Origin: Pelosinus fermentans DSM 17108
Lineage (GTDB): Bacteria > Bacillota > Negativicutes > DSM-13327
Direction of reading: 5' to 3'
Assembly (NCBI RefSeq): GCF_000271485.2
Contig: NZ_AKVN02000001.1
Coordinates: 810,001-874,000 of the forward strand
Length of the DNA: 64,000 bases
Part shown: in pieces, positions 1 through 8,325 of the stretch
Numbering within the stretch: the stretch's first letter is position 1
Layout: every line of letters starts with the position of its first letter
Notes under the pieces: generated by a model
What the model was told of the DNA's origin: nothing
Database searches by the model: none
The model's input: the letters and a program-made list of their open reading frames with translations, nothing else
Position numbers and translations under genes: made by a program

Positions 1-2
1 TG

Positions 3-413
3 GATGTGGAAACCGATAAATATAACATCACTCTGGAAGCTTACTTGGATATGGGGCGTGAGGAAGACAATGCTTCTGCCAGATTACATGCCGGAAAGAT
101 TATCAGTAAACGGGACGAAGTCTTTTTGGAAGTGAATTTTATTCCCAGTTCTGTTTCCTGGGAGTTTGTGCCTGGGTGGGGGCATAAAATTGGTTCCAGC
201 ATGATAGCGGGAATCAAATATAATACATCAAGCTCAGAGAATATGCTGTGGCTAAGCAAAGAACTCAGCCCAAGCTGGACAATGCGGCTGGAGAGAAATC
301 CCCAAAATCGTAATAATGAACTAGGACTTCGCTATAAACTTCATGATTTCTTGAGTGCCGAATACATTATTACAAAAGATGAACAATGGCTGCGACTGGT
401 TGGTCATTTGTAA
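3..413 (+). CDS. 3' end of an unidentified envelope protein (partial)
   Basis: The reading frame is open to the left edge of the window, so only the C-terminal part of about 136 residues is present. It has alternating hydrophobic and polar residues typical of beta-strands, no lipobox and no transmembrane helix. It ends in a stretch with R-Y-K-L and a final V-G-H-L. It lies directly before the promoter of an ompH-like gene. In diderm Firmicutes that place is often held by TamB or BamA-type genes, but the sequence here is too short to decide and it does not end in the aromatic residue expected of a BAM substrate. The GTG at position 6 is probably internal. Confidence 0.55.
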   Translation, partial: DVETDKYNITLEAYLDMGREEDNASARLHAGKIISKRDEVFLEVNFIPSSVSWEFVPGWGHKIGSSMIAGIKYNTSSSENMLWLSKELSPSWTMRLERNPQNRNNELGLRYKLHDFLSAEYIITKDEQWLRLVGHL

Positions 414-443
414 AATTTAGGAATGCCTTTTCACAGCAATATC

Positions 444-472
444 TTGAATATGTGGATATACCCTGTTATAAT
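444..472 (+). promoter_or_regulatory. Promoter of the first ompH-like gene
   Basis: TTGAAT (444-449), a 17-nt spacer and TATAAT (467-472) form a sigma-A-like promoter about 45 nt before the start codon of the OmpH-like gene at 517. It probably starts the transcript that enters the lpx region. Confidence 0.65.
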
Positions 473-516
473 AAAGAGGTAAAATTTGATGCCAATAGGC
501 AGAGAGAAGGTTTTTT

Positions 517-990
517 ATGCTGAAATTACAAAAGAAGCAAGTGAAATTTGTATCCCTAGCAATAGCAGTGATGTTTCTGTTAGGTATAGTTGGTTTGGCT
601 GTATCACAAAGTAGTACATCCTATGCAGCGGAGTCCAATAATTCCTCTAAAATTGGTGTCGTGAATCATCAGCTGTTAATCTCACAGCATCCAGATATGG
701 AGAAAGCACAGCAAACAATGCAGGCTGAAGTAGAACAGGCAAAAAAAGACTTTGAAGAAAAATCAGCGACAATGAACGACAAAGAAAAGCAAGATTACTA
801 TGCACAAGTTCAACAGCGCTTGACCTTAAAAGAACAAGAGTTAATTAATCCAGTATTTGAAAAGGTAGATGCGGCTATCAAAGCAGTTGCAGATGCTAAA
901 GGATTATCGGTAGTTATGGATAAAGGCAATGTCGTTTATGGCGGCCAGGACATTACGGCTGAAGTTGGCAAAAAAATTAGTGGCAAGTAA
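517..990 (+). CDS. OmpH/Skp-family periplasmic chaperone
   Basis: A 157-residue protein with an N-terminal hydrophobic signal segment (about residues 12-32, followed by S-Y-A-A), a short N-terminal strand with K-I-G-V-V-N, and a charged coiled-coil region (about 60-110). It ends with the small strand motif V-V-Y-G-G-Q-D-I-T found in Skp/OmpH proteins. Skp family members bind unfolded outer-membrane proteins in the periplasm. The start ATG is preceded by AGAGAAGG. It is the first of three OmpH-like genes in a row and is followed by its own hairpin terminator, so the downstream copies may be expressed separately. Confidence 0.85.
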   Translation: MLKLQKKQVKFVSLAIAVMFLLGIVGLAVSQSSTSYAAESNNSSKIGVVNHQLLISQHPDMEKAQQTMQAEVEQAKKDFEEKSATMNDKEKQDYYAQVQQRLTLKEQELINPVFEKVDAAIKAVADAKGLSVVMDKGNVVYGGQDITAEVGKKISGK

Positions 991-1006
991 TTAAAAAATG
1001 CAGTAT

Positions 1007-1040
1007 GGCCGAGCAGGTTTCACCAGCTCGGCCCTTTATT
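1007..1040 (+). terminator. Intrinsic terminator after first ompH-like gene
   Basis: Inverted repeat GGCCGAGC / GCTCGGCC (1007-1014 and 1027-1034) followed by a short, weak T-rich tail (CTTTATT). Confidence 0.6.
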
Positions 1041-1057
1041 AGAAAGAGGGTGATGGG

Positions 1058-1999
1058 GTGTCAAATTATAAGTTTCTTATCATGATACTGGCTTTAATGA
1101 TGCTTGTTGCCGGATGTAGTACCAAAAAAGTGCAAGACGCTAAGGAACCTCAGCCCCTAGTAGGTATTGTTGATATGAAAAAGGCCGTACAGTCACATCC
1201 TAAATATAAAGAAGTGCTGGCTTTAGAACAAGAAGTAAGAAGCATCTCGGCTCAGGCTCAGGCCCAGCAGGCTGCTATGGCGCAAAGCGCCCAGAAAACG
1301 TTGAGTCTGCCAGAAACATCCCAAGGAGATTTGGCGGAGTTAAACAAGGCTTTTCAACAAGAATTTACGGAAAAGATGTCCTTAAAGGAACAAGAAATCA
1401 ACACGAGGCTTGCAGCAAAAGAAAATAGCATTCATCAGACTCTGTCAGATGAATTTAAAGTTTATACCGATGAAATTGATAAAGAATATCAACCACAAAT
1501 TTTTAATTTACAGCTTAAATTAAAAACCGTGCAGCTAACGAAGGAAGAAGCTGCTTCACTGCAAGAACAATTAGAAACATTGCAAACCCAGCGTGCCGAA
1601 AAAATCGCTGAGAAGCAAAAACAGCTGAATGTGCAAATGACAGAAAAAATGGCTCCTGATAAGGCTGCTGCACAGCAGGAATTAGAAGCTTATAGTAAGC
1701 AGGTTAACCAAGAAATTTCTCAAAAAGCTGCTGCTAAGCAAGAAGAAATCGTAAAACGGAATATGCAAACCTTCTCCCTGCCGGGGAATACGGCACAAGA
1801 GTCTGGCAATGGTCAGCAGCAGGCAATGATGAAGCAGCAGGAACTAAAAGCATTGCAGGATTGGATCATTCAAGATGTCAACGATAAAACAGGTAAAGTT
1901 GCAATTGAGTCAGGTCTGGAAGCGGTGTTGACTAATGTGACTGTGAATGTGAGTGGTGTGGATATAACCGCTGCTGTTATTGCAGAGTGTAATAAATAG
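1058..1999 (+). CDS. OmpH-like lipoprotein with extended coiled coil
   Basis: A 313-residue protein starting at GTG with AGAGGG upstream. Residues 1-20 form a lipoprotein signal with lipobox L-V-A-G-C, so it should be lipidated at Cys20. After the signal there is an OmpH-like first strand (V-G-I-V-D-M-K-K-A-V). A long Gln/Glu/Lys/Ala-rich region (about 55-255) is predicted coiled coil. The C-terminus resembles the end of Skp (V-N-V-S-G-V-D-I-T-A). It is about twice the usual Skp length, and the extra length is all helix. A membrane-anchored chaperone or spacer is an inference; the family resemblance is clear only at the two ends. Confidence 0.7.
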   Translation: MSNYKFLIMILALMMLVAGCSTKKVQDAKEPQPLVGIVDMKKAVQSHPKYKEVLALEQEVRSISAQAQAQQAAMAQSAQKTLSLPETSQGDLAELNKAFQQEFTEKMSLKEQEINTRLAAKENSIHQTLSDEFKVYTDEIDKEYQPQIFNLQLKLKTVQLTKEEAASLQEQLETLQTQRAEKIAEKQKQLNVQMTEKMAPDKAAAQQELEAYSKQVNQEISQKAAAKQEEIVKRNMQTFSLPGNTAQESGNGQQQAMMKQQELKALQDWIIQDVNDKTGKVAIESGLEAVLTNVTVNVSGVDITAAVIAECNK

Positions 2000-2103
2000 T
2001 AAAGTTGTATATAATAATACTGTTTCACCGAAATAGTAAAGTATTTCTTGAGACAGTATTGATTTCGCAAAAAATTTGAAGCAAAGGAATGGGAGGACTT
2101 ACA

Positions 2104-2520
2104 ATGAAACAAGGAAGAAAATTAGCATTATTGTTCTTATTAGTATTTACAGCTGCTCTTTTAGGCGGTTGTAATTCAAGCGGTAATGTGGGTGTAATTG
2201 ATGTAAATAAGGTAATGACAGAAAGTCCTAAGGTAAAACAATTTCAGGAACAATTGAATGTCAAAGGCAAAGAACTGAGTGATCAATTGGAAAAAGATAA
2301 AGCATCCCTAAGTGCAGCTGATTTTCAAAAGAAACAAGAGACACTTTATGCAGAGTTCATGAAAGTGAAGCAAGAGATGGAAGGACAAATTGACAGCAGC
2401 ATTAAAGAAACCTTAGATGGTATTGCTAAAGAGAAAAAATTAGGTGTGATTTTATATAAGAATGGTGTAGCCCAAGGCGGCACCGATATTACAGATGATG
2501 TGATTAATAAGCTACAATAG
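2104..2520 (+). CDS. OmpH/Skp-like lipoprotein
   Basis: A 138-residue protein with signal peptide and lipobox L-G-G-C (Cys about 24), then the OmpH pattern G-V-I-D-V-N-K-V, a coiled coil (about 45-90), and the C-terminal strand with [10 protein letters not shown]. The start is placed at ATG 2104 because the upstream in-frame ATG at 2089 would put the GGGAGG ribosome site inside the gene. It lies about 30 nt before lpxD, so the two are probably co-transcribed. Skp next to lpxD is the common arrangement in diderm bacteria. Confidence 0.8.
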   Translation: MKQGRKLALLFLLVFTAALLGGCNSSGNVGVIDVNKVMTESPKVKQFQEQLNVKGKELSDQLEKDKASLSAADFQKKQETLYAEFMKVKQEMEGQIDSSIKETLDGIAKEKKLGVILYKNGVAQGGTDITDDVINKLQ

Positions 2521-2551
2521 GATATTGATAGCAATTCAGGAGGATTTCTCA

Positions 2552-3574
2552 TTGAAGAAGACATTAAGAGAAATTGCTGACTTGGTAAATGGTGTGTTAC
2601 TAGGTGATGGTGACATTGAAATAACGGGTGTAACGAATCTGGAAGATGCAGGTACAGCAGATATTTCCTTTGCTGTACCGCCTCATTTAGAGAAGGCGGC
2701 ACGGTCTAGTGCCGCTGCCGTTATTATTCCTATGACTGCCACAGAATTTAGTAAGCCTGCCATTCAGGTGGAAAATCCAAGAGCAGCATTTACAGAATTA
2801 CTAAAAGTATATGCGCCTAAAGTCATGATTGAACCTGGTGTTCATCCTACGGCTGTGCTGGGAAAGAATGTTACTCTTGGTGAAAATGTGGCGATTATGG
2901 CCTATGCAGTAATTGATGATCATGTAAAAATCGGGAATCATACAATCCTTTATCCCCATACTTACATAGGGAAAGAAGCTGTCCTTGGCAGTGACTGCAT
3001 CCTATATCCGAATGTGACAGTGCGGGAGCGTTGTCATATTGGCAGTCGATCCATACTTCACAGCGGTGCGGTAGTTGGCAGTGATGGTTTTGGTTTCGTT
3101 ACAGTAGGCGGCCGTCATCAAAAAGTTCCTCAAATAGGCAATGTGATCATTGAAGATGATGTAGAAATAGGAGCAAATACGACAATTGACCGGGCGACTA
3201 CAGGCAGTACAGTTGTTAAGCAAGGGACTAAAATTGATAATTTGGTGCATTTGGCTCATAATGTTGTCGTCGGTGAAAATTGTTTCTTTGTGGCACAGGC
3301 AGGTATTGCGGGCAGTGTCAAAATTGGCAATAACGTTACCTTTGCCGGACAAGCAGGCTGCGCTGGTCATATAACGATTGGCGATAATTCCGTCTTTGCA
3401 GCTAAAGCGGGAGTGATTGGTAATGTACCCGCTGGTTCCTTCTATTCCGGATTTCCAGCCAGACCTCACAAGGAATGGCTGCGAGGAGAAGCCAGTTCCA
3501 ATAAAGTCCCTGATTTACTAAAGAAAGTCAAAGACCTAGAAAAGCGCTTAGCCGCTATGGAAAACAAAGGATAA
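2552..3574 (+). CDS. lpxD: UDP-3-O-acylglucosamine N-acyltransferase LpxD
   Basis: About 340 residues. The N-terminal LpxD domain (about 1-100) is followed by a long left-handed beta-helix of hexapeptide repeats (about 100-310), including G-S-D-G-F-G-F and H-L-A-H-N-V-V-V-G, where the His residues match the catalytic region. It ends in a helical C-terminus ([13 protein letters not shown]). LpxD adds the N-linked acyl chain in the third step of lipid A synthesis in the cytoplasm. The TTG at 2552 is chosen because CAGGAGG lies about 8 nt upstream; the in-frame TTG at 2525 lies before that site. Confidence 0.93.
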   Translation: MKKTLREIADLVNGVLLGDGDIEITGVTNLEDAGTADISFAVPPHLEKAARSSAAAVIIPMTATEFSKPAIQVENPRAAFTELLKVYAPKVMIEPGVHPTAVLGKNVTLGENVAIMAYAVIDDHVKIGNHTILYPHTYIGKEAVLGSDCILYPNVTVRERCHIGSRSILHSGAVVGSDGFGFVTVGGRHQKVPQIGNVIIEDDVEIGANTTIDRATTGSTVVKQGTKIDNLVHLAHNVVVGENCFFVAQAGIAGSVKIGNNVTFAGQAGCAGHITIGDNSVFAAKAGVIGNVPAGSFYSGFPARPHKEWLRGEASSNKVPDLLKKVKDLEKRLAAMENKG

Positions 3575-3614
3575 GAAATACTAGTAAAAAGTTTATAGTG
3601 TTATGAAAAGCATA

Positions 3615-3708
3615 ATGAACCGCGAAGACGCGAAGAACACGAAGAGTATGAGATATCCCTTCACTCCTTCGTGTTCTTCGCATTTCTTCGTGCCTTCGCG
3701 ATTCAAAA
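3615..3708. repeat. CGAAG-type modular palindromic repeat, copy 1
   Basis: Left arm TGAACCGCGAAGACGCGAAG, and a right arm ending in CTTCGCGATTCAAAA. The arms are largely complementary, so the transcript can fold into a long imperfect hairpin. It is one of about 15 related copies in this window, all between genes. Confidence 0.85.
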
Positions 3709-3840
3709 TATTTTATTTTTTTATTATGCCACCCCTCTTAAAGGGCAATTATTACCTAAGCAGTTTTGGCAGGATTGTAGACCGTTATGAAGAATATAGG
3801 AATATTGGACGAAAAGTAATTGATCTTAAGGAGGATCCTC

Positions 3841-4467
3841 GTGAAAAAAGTTTTATTTGGAATTAGTTGTGCATTAGTATTAGCATCTGCACCTGTTTTT
3901 GCAGCACCATCTGTGAATGGATCTACCGGTTTAATTAACAATCCATCTTCAGATGTACTGCGGGAAGGTGAATTTTCCTTAGGTTATTATCACCTAAAAG
4001 ATGGTGGTGTAGGTATATTTAATACGAATATATTGCCTAAGTTAGAAATTGGTGTGGCAGGATTTCGTTATGATGATCAGGATAATGAAAATTATGTAAA
4101 TGCCAAGTTTAGTATCCTATCAGAAAGTGTAATGAACCCAGGGTTAGCGGTGGGAATAGAAGACATAGCCAATACTCGTGAGCGTTCGGCATACGCTGTA
4201 GCAAGCAAGGCACTGCCTTTTGGGTTTCGGATGCATGTAGGCGCAGGTAATGGACGATTTGACGGCGTGTTTGCCGGTATTGAAAAAACTCTTAATCCTA
4301 TTAGCGTCGTAACAGGTAATAATGTTTTCCCCGCGACAACATTGATTGCTGAATATGATGGTAAGCATATGAATTATGGCGCGCGTATGGCCATTATACC
4401 AGGGCTTAAACTGGATGCAGGCTGGCGTGATCATGACGGATATGTTGGTGTGAGTTATACCTATTAA
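3841..4467 (+). CDS. Small YjbH-like outer-membrane protein
   Basis: A 208-residue protein with a signal peptide ending A-P-V-F-A-A (about residue 22). It continues with G-S-T-G-L-I-N-N-P-S-S-D-V-L-R-E-G, the characteristic opening of YjbH/DUF940-type beta-barrel proteins, then alternating beta-strand sequence and a terminal V-S-Y-T-Y. The start is GTG 3841, with AAGGAGG 8-14 nt upstream; an upstream in-frame ATG at 3820 lies before the ribosome site. YjbH proteins are much longer (about 700 residues), so this is a minimal single-barrel version. It probably sits in the outer membrane. Function unknown. Confidence 0.6.
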   Translation: MKKVLFGISCALVLASAPVFAAPSVNGSTGLINNPSSDVLREGEFSLGYYHLKDGGVGIFNTNILPKLEIGVAGFRYDDQDNENYVNAKFSILSESVMNPGLAVGIEDIANTRERSAYAVASKALPFGFRMHVGAGNGRFDGVFAGIEKTLNPISVVTGNNVFPATTLIAEYDGKHMNYGARMAIIPGLKLDAGWRDHDGYVGVSYTY

Positions 4468-4503
4468 TCTTTGTTGGGAAAAGTCTGGTGAGGAGGAGCA
4501 TAC

Positions 4504-5373
4504 ATGCTATATAAATTTGTGAAAATGATGAGTAGTATTATCAGTATGCTGCCTCGGGCTGTATGGCAAAATATTGGAAATGCACTAGGAGAAGTGTGCT
4601 GGGTATTAGTGCCGCGTAAACGAAAACGCATGGCAATTGAAAACATTATGTGCAGTTTATCTCTTGAGCGAAAACAGGCGTATCAGATTGCAAAACAAAG
4701 TACGACACGATTTGGTAAGATGTTTATGGAAGTTCTGCGTATACCTACGATTAATAAAGATAACATTAAGCAATATGTAGCGATTGATCATCCTGAATAT
4801 TTGACAGAGGCCCTGTCACATGGAAAAGGCGCAGTATTGGCGACTGCTCACAGCGGAAACTGGGAGATGCTCGGGGCTTCCTTAGCGATGTATGGTTTTC
4901 CTTTGGTAGCCGTGGTACAAAAGCAGACCAATGGAGATATGGATAAGTTTATAAATGAGAATCGTACGAAAGCCGGTATGCATGTAACTTATAAAACCGG
5001 TGTGCGTGAAATGGTTAGAATGCTGGAAAAAGGACAGATTATTGGTCTCTTAATGGATCAGGATGCTCATAGTGATGGTGTTCCTGTTGAATTTTTTGGG
5101 CGTTTAGCTTCAACACCTTCTGGGGCTGCAGCCTTAGCCCGCATGAAAGGCGCTCCCATTATTCCGGCATTCATTACGGCAAACCCAGACGGCACTCATA
5201 AAGTAATATTACATCCTCCCGAGTGGGTAGAAAAAACAAATAACCGGGAAGAAGACCTTCTTCTCATGACACAAAAATTGACAAACATTATTGAACAGCA
5301 TGTGAGAAACATTTCCCATGAATGGTTCTGGCTGCACAATCGGTGGAAAAGCACACCGAAAATAAGTAAATAA
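4504..5373 (+). CDS. Lysophospholipid/lipid A late acyltransferase, LpxL (HtrB) family, copy 1
   Basis: A 289-residue protein with an N-terminal hydrophobic segment, the H-S-G-N-W-E motif (HX4E catalytic signature, about residue 118), a second conserved stretch G-L-L-M-D-Q-D-A and the C-terminal W-F-W-L-H-N-R-W. These are the hallmarks of LpxL/LpxM-type enzymes, which add secondary acyl chains to Kdo-lipid A at the inner membrane. A paralogue lies at 21742. Which acyl position each one uses cannot be told from sequence. A terminator follows. Confidence 0.88.
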   Translation: MLYKFVKMMSSIISMLPRAVWQNIGNALGEVCWVLVPRKRKRMAIENIMCSLSLERKQAYQIAKQSTTRFGKMFMEVLRIPTINKDNIKQYVAIDHPEYLTEALSHGKGAVLATAHSGNWEMLGASLAMYGFPLVAVVQKQTNGDMDKFINENRTKAGMHVTYKTGVREMVRMLEKGQIIGLLMDQDAHSDGVPVEFFGRLASTPSGAAALARMKGAPIIPAFITANPDGTHKVILHPPEWVEKTNNREEDLLLMTQKLTNIIEQHVRNISHEWFWLHNRWKSTPKISK

Positions 5374-5385
5374 ATACAAAAAAGT

Positions 5386-5447
5386 AAACTTTGCTTCGTT
5401 CCTGTTAATTGACATCCGTGTCACCAGAAACATAGCAAAGTTTTTTT
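5386..5447 (+). terminator. Intrinsic terminator with nested hairpin
   Basis: AAACTTTGCT (5386-5395) pairs with AGCAAAG plus the following T tract (5434-5447), and TGACA/TGTCA forms an inner stem. Seven T residues follow. It ends the lpxD-acyltransferase unit. Confidence 0.75.
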
Positions 5448-5511
5448 ATAATCCGTCATTGCGAGCAAGCGAAACTGCTTTTTTTGTGTGTGGCTTGTTT
5501 GGGTAAAAGCA

Positions 5512-5655
5512 CGTTGAACCGCGAAGATGCGAAGAAATACCAAGAACACGAAGAAACATTATGGTCACTTCGTGATCTTTGCATACTTCGCGTCTTCGCG
5601 GTTCAAAACGTTTTTTTTCTCTCCGTACTCTCTACGCCTTTGCGGTTCAAAAAGC
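5512..5655. repeat. CGAAG-type repeat, copy 2, with extra right-arm remnant
   Basis: Left arm GTTGAACCGCGAAGATGCGAAG and a right arm with CTTCGCGTCTTCGCGGTTCA. A degenerate second right arm (CGCCTTTGCGGTTCAAAA) follows at about 5635-5652. With the terminator at 5386 it fills most of the 394-nt gap before the permease gene. Confidence 0.85.
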
Positions 5656-5708
5656 GGCTCTTTTTTTCACTTCCAGTATATACATTATTGCAAAATAGTA
5701 TATACGTA

Positions 5709-5737
5709 TTTAGTTTTTTTGATATACGTGATATAAT
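5709..5737 (+). promoter_or_regulatory. Possible promoter of the ABC permease gene
   Basis: A perfect TATAAT at 5732-5737 lies 30 nt before the ATG, with a poor -35 (TTTAGT, 17-nt spacer). The ribosome site GAAGGGAAGGGG follows. Confidence 0.4.
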
Positions 5738-5767
5738 TAACCCTTGAAGGGAAGGGGTGAATAAGTC

Positions 5768-8119
5768 ATGTCTACTAGTCCAGCCAAAAGAAAAATCATG
5801 AATCTAAGAAAGGATTCATTTTATTATGATGTCATCACCCTCGTGGTAATTAGTATCGTGATTGGTTCGCTGCTTGCTACTTCTATATCTATGGCAGCTA
5901 ATTCCTATTTTTCCAAAACTTTAGCGAGTTTAGTAGGTGACTATGGTGAATATGATATTCTCATTCAATCCCGGGAGGAAATGAAAGAAGATACTGCAAC
6001 CCATATTCAAAAAATTATTGAAGAAGTTTTTCCGGGAGCAAGAATGAAAGAAGGACCAACGATTACAGGTAAAACTTCTTTCTTTATTGCTATACCTGAA
6101 GAATATAGAACCAAGCAAACCTATGAAGAATTAGGAAAGACCTTTGGTGGTATCCCAGGTGGTGCAGGAGTTGGTGTTCTAACAGAACCAAGACTGACGA
6201 TTCGCGGTGTGCCCGAAGGTGCAAGAAACATGATGATGGATGTTATCACCCAAATTGACGGTGTACGCTTCGCTTTCCATGATGGTTCATCCATTGGTGT
6301 GGTGTTATCATCTCTTGATAAATCCAGTATGGTAACAGAGGAAATTAAAAAAGTTTTAAAACAATACCAAGTAATTGAAATCAGCTTCCCTGTAGGCAGC
6401 GAACCCCAAAATCCGATTCGCATGGGGGAGTCTATCGGAGAGGCTATGAAAAGTCAATTGAAGCTGGAATACGCTAAAAATGTATCCATTGACGGAAAAA
6501 ATGATGATATGACCTATATGGTTAGTACGATGATGGAGCTAAAGCGATTTTTAGTAGCCTATGCTTCTCAAGTGACGATCACGCCAAATGGAAGTGGAAA
6601 GTTAGTAAAAGGAGATACCATTGCATTTGCAGGTACTGGCCCGGACTTGACCCTTGGCAGCCCTGTAGATAAAGGAAATGTAATGGTGCAAATTACAGCT
6701 GTCCACACGGATGGCAAAGGGGAAGGGACGATTACCCAAGGAGATGCGGCTCTTCTTACGAATAATCAAGGATATCGGGTAACCAATGGTGTAATTAGTG
6801 ATTATGTTGGTACAGCTGCGTATCAGAATCCAAGACAGCAGCTGGGGACAGCGTTAACTGAAACTACCAAGATTGTAGATCAGATTCCAGGATTTGCTCA
6901 GGATAGTCAAAACTTAAACAAAATTGCAACCCTTACCCTGGACAATTACAGCAATAGCATTACTGCCATGGAGCAAACCCTAACGAGTTTGAAAGCAGCA
7001 GGTACGACCATTCAAACAGCTACCAGCGGTCTTGCCAATATTGATACTACATCTGTACAAAATCAGATCGATAGTTCTTCCAGATCGATGGGAGGGCTGA
7101 TTAATACCTTACAGGTGGTAAAACTAGTAGATAGCAGCGTTGGTGGGACAGTGGACAATCTAGTTGCCTCTCAGAGAAACTTAAGTACTTTAAAATCAGG
7201 ATTAGCAGCATTGGATACCGTTGCTGCTGATGCGCGTCAGGCTAAAGGATCGATTGACAATATTGTAGCCAATGGAAACAATACCATTGGAACCTTACGT
7301 GCATTTGACGTGGATGGTACTAAGAAAAATATGAATAGCATCAATACCCGCTTAAATCAGCTTGGACAGCTGGATACACCTCTAGTGAGTGGGCAATTGC
7401 AATATCTGGCAGTTTCTGTGCCGAACCTTAAGGATGAAGAAATTACTCGTTCCATATCTGTGTTAGATAAGTTTATTGCTGGACAAGCGATTCCAGGAGA
7501 ACGGATTCAAATCCTCACCACCAGCAATATCAGCACAGATGCAGTAGCACCTATTGTATATACGCAGGTAGGTCATCAGAATGTGTCTTTATATTCTACT
7601 GATCTTGGGATTATTGAACCTAATGCACGTGGTGAGCTGTACAGTGTATTAAATGAAGTGAGAGCGGTTCTGTCTGGAATGACCGCAATTATTGTCACGA
7701 TACTCTTTTTGGCCCTGGATCATACAGCCATTATGACGGTTATCCGTTGCAGCAGAATCAATAAAAGACAACCAGTCAAAGGCTGGCGCGGGTTACTGCG
7801 TTCAGCAGCAGCTATTTTTACGGGTGCTGAACGAATCTATGGTATGGTAATCGGCGCTGTATTATTAACCAGTATATTTGTCCTAGGGAGAAGCGGAATT
7901 CCTTATTTACCATGGATCGCTGTACCTTTTGTAGGTGCATTCATTGGACTGATCGTTGCTTGTTATACGGAAAAAATTAGTCCAATGTCAAATGATGAAA
8001 TGATGGCGGGTCAATCATTAGGATTGTCTATCGATGAGATCATGCGAGAGATTGTCATCCCCGGCGGCCGCCCAGGCCTATTGCAAAAGCTAAACCAGCG
8101 TAAAATGAAATTTAAGTAA
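5768..8119 (+). CDS. ABC-type permease with very large extracytoplasmic domain
   Basis: A 783-residue protein. One transmembrane segment (about residues 23-46) is followed by about 580 residues outside the cytoplasm. The second half of that domain (about 375-560) is Ser/Thr/Leu/Asn-rich and looks like long helices. Three hydrophobic segments then follow (about 635-660, 685-705, 712-735). The C-terminal tail contains S-L-G-L-S-I-D-E-I-M-R-E-I-V-I-P-G, which closely resembles the EAA coupling loop of binding-protein-dependent permeases but has no transmembrane helix after it. One TM, a big loop and three TMs is also the FtsX/MacB layout. The next gene encodes an ABC ATPase, so the pair is probably one transporter. 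The substrate is unknown; the setting in an outer-membrane biogenesis cluster suggests an envelope component. Confidence 0.6.
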   Translation: MSTSPAKRKIMNLRKDSFYYDVITLVVISIVIGSLLATSISMAANSYFSKTLASLVGDYGEYDILIQSREEMKEDTATHIQKIIEEVFPGARMKEGPTITGKTSFFIAIPEEYRTKQTYEELGKTFGGIPGGAGVGVLTEPRLTIRGVPEGARNMMMDVITQIDGVRFAFHDGSSIGVVLSSLDKSSMVTEEIKKVLKQYQVIEISFPVGSEPQNPIRMGESIGEAMKSQLKLEYAKNVSIDGKNDDMTYMVSTMMELKRFLVAYASQVTITPNGSGKLVKGDTIAFAGTGPDLTLGSPVDKGNVMVQITAVHTDGKGEGTITQGDAALLTNNQGYRVTNGVISDYVGTAAYQNPRQQLGTALTETTKIVDQIPGFAQDSQNLNKIATLTLDNYSNSITAMEQTLTSLKAAGTTIQTATSGLANIDTTSVQNQIDSSSRSMGGLINTLQVVKLVDSSVGGTVDNLVASQRNLSTLKSGLAALDTVAADARQAKGSIDNIVANGNNTIGTLRAFDVDGTKKNMNSINTRLNQLGQLDTPLVSGQLQYLAVSVPNLKDEEITRSISVLDKFIAGQAIPGERIQILTTSNISTDAVAPIVYTQVGHQNVSLYSTDLGIIEPNARGELYSVLNEVRAVLSGMTAIIVTILFLALDHTAIMTVIRCSRINKRQPVKGWRGLLRSAAAIFTGAERIYGMVIGAVLLTSIFVLGRSGIPYLPWIAVPFVGAFIGLIVACYTEKISPMSNDEMMAGQSLGLSIDEIMREIVIPGGRPGLLQKLNQRKMKFK

Positions 8120-8140
8120 AAAGATTGTAGGGGTAAAGCC

Positions 8141-8240
8141 GATTAAACGCGAAGGTGCGAAGCTGCTAACGCAGATACAAAGAACACGAAGGGATACTTC
8201 TCCTTTTATTCTCATAATCTTCGCGTCTTCGCGGTTCAAA
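8141..8240. repeat. CGAAG-type repeat, copy 3
   Basis: Left arm ATTAAACGCGAAGGTGCGAAG, a small inner hairpin around GCTGCTAACGCAG, and right arm CTTCGCGTCTTCGCGGTTCA. It separates the permease gene from its ATPase gene. Confidence 0.85.
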
Positions 8241-8325
8241 ATGTTTTATGTTTTATTTTTTACTGATCTTTCTTTTCTCTATGGTTCCTTCTCTTTTAGA
8301 TTTGAAAATGAAAGGGGGTGATTCT

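Noticed and set aside
3002-3469. 155-residue open frame on the - strand inside lpxD
   Set aside because: It is a shadow of the hexapeptide-repeat codons of lpxD, without a ribosome site or recognisable domain.
3603-3866. 87-residue open frame across the first repeat
   Set aside because: It is made of repeat sequence and runs past the ribosome site of the next gene; no ribosome site of its own.
5484-5747. Overlapping open frames of 87 and 69 residues upstream of the permease
   Set aside because: Both lie in the CGAAG-type repeat and its remnant; they are low-complexity translations of the repeat.
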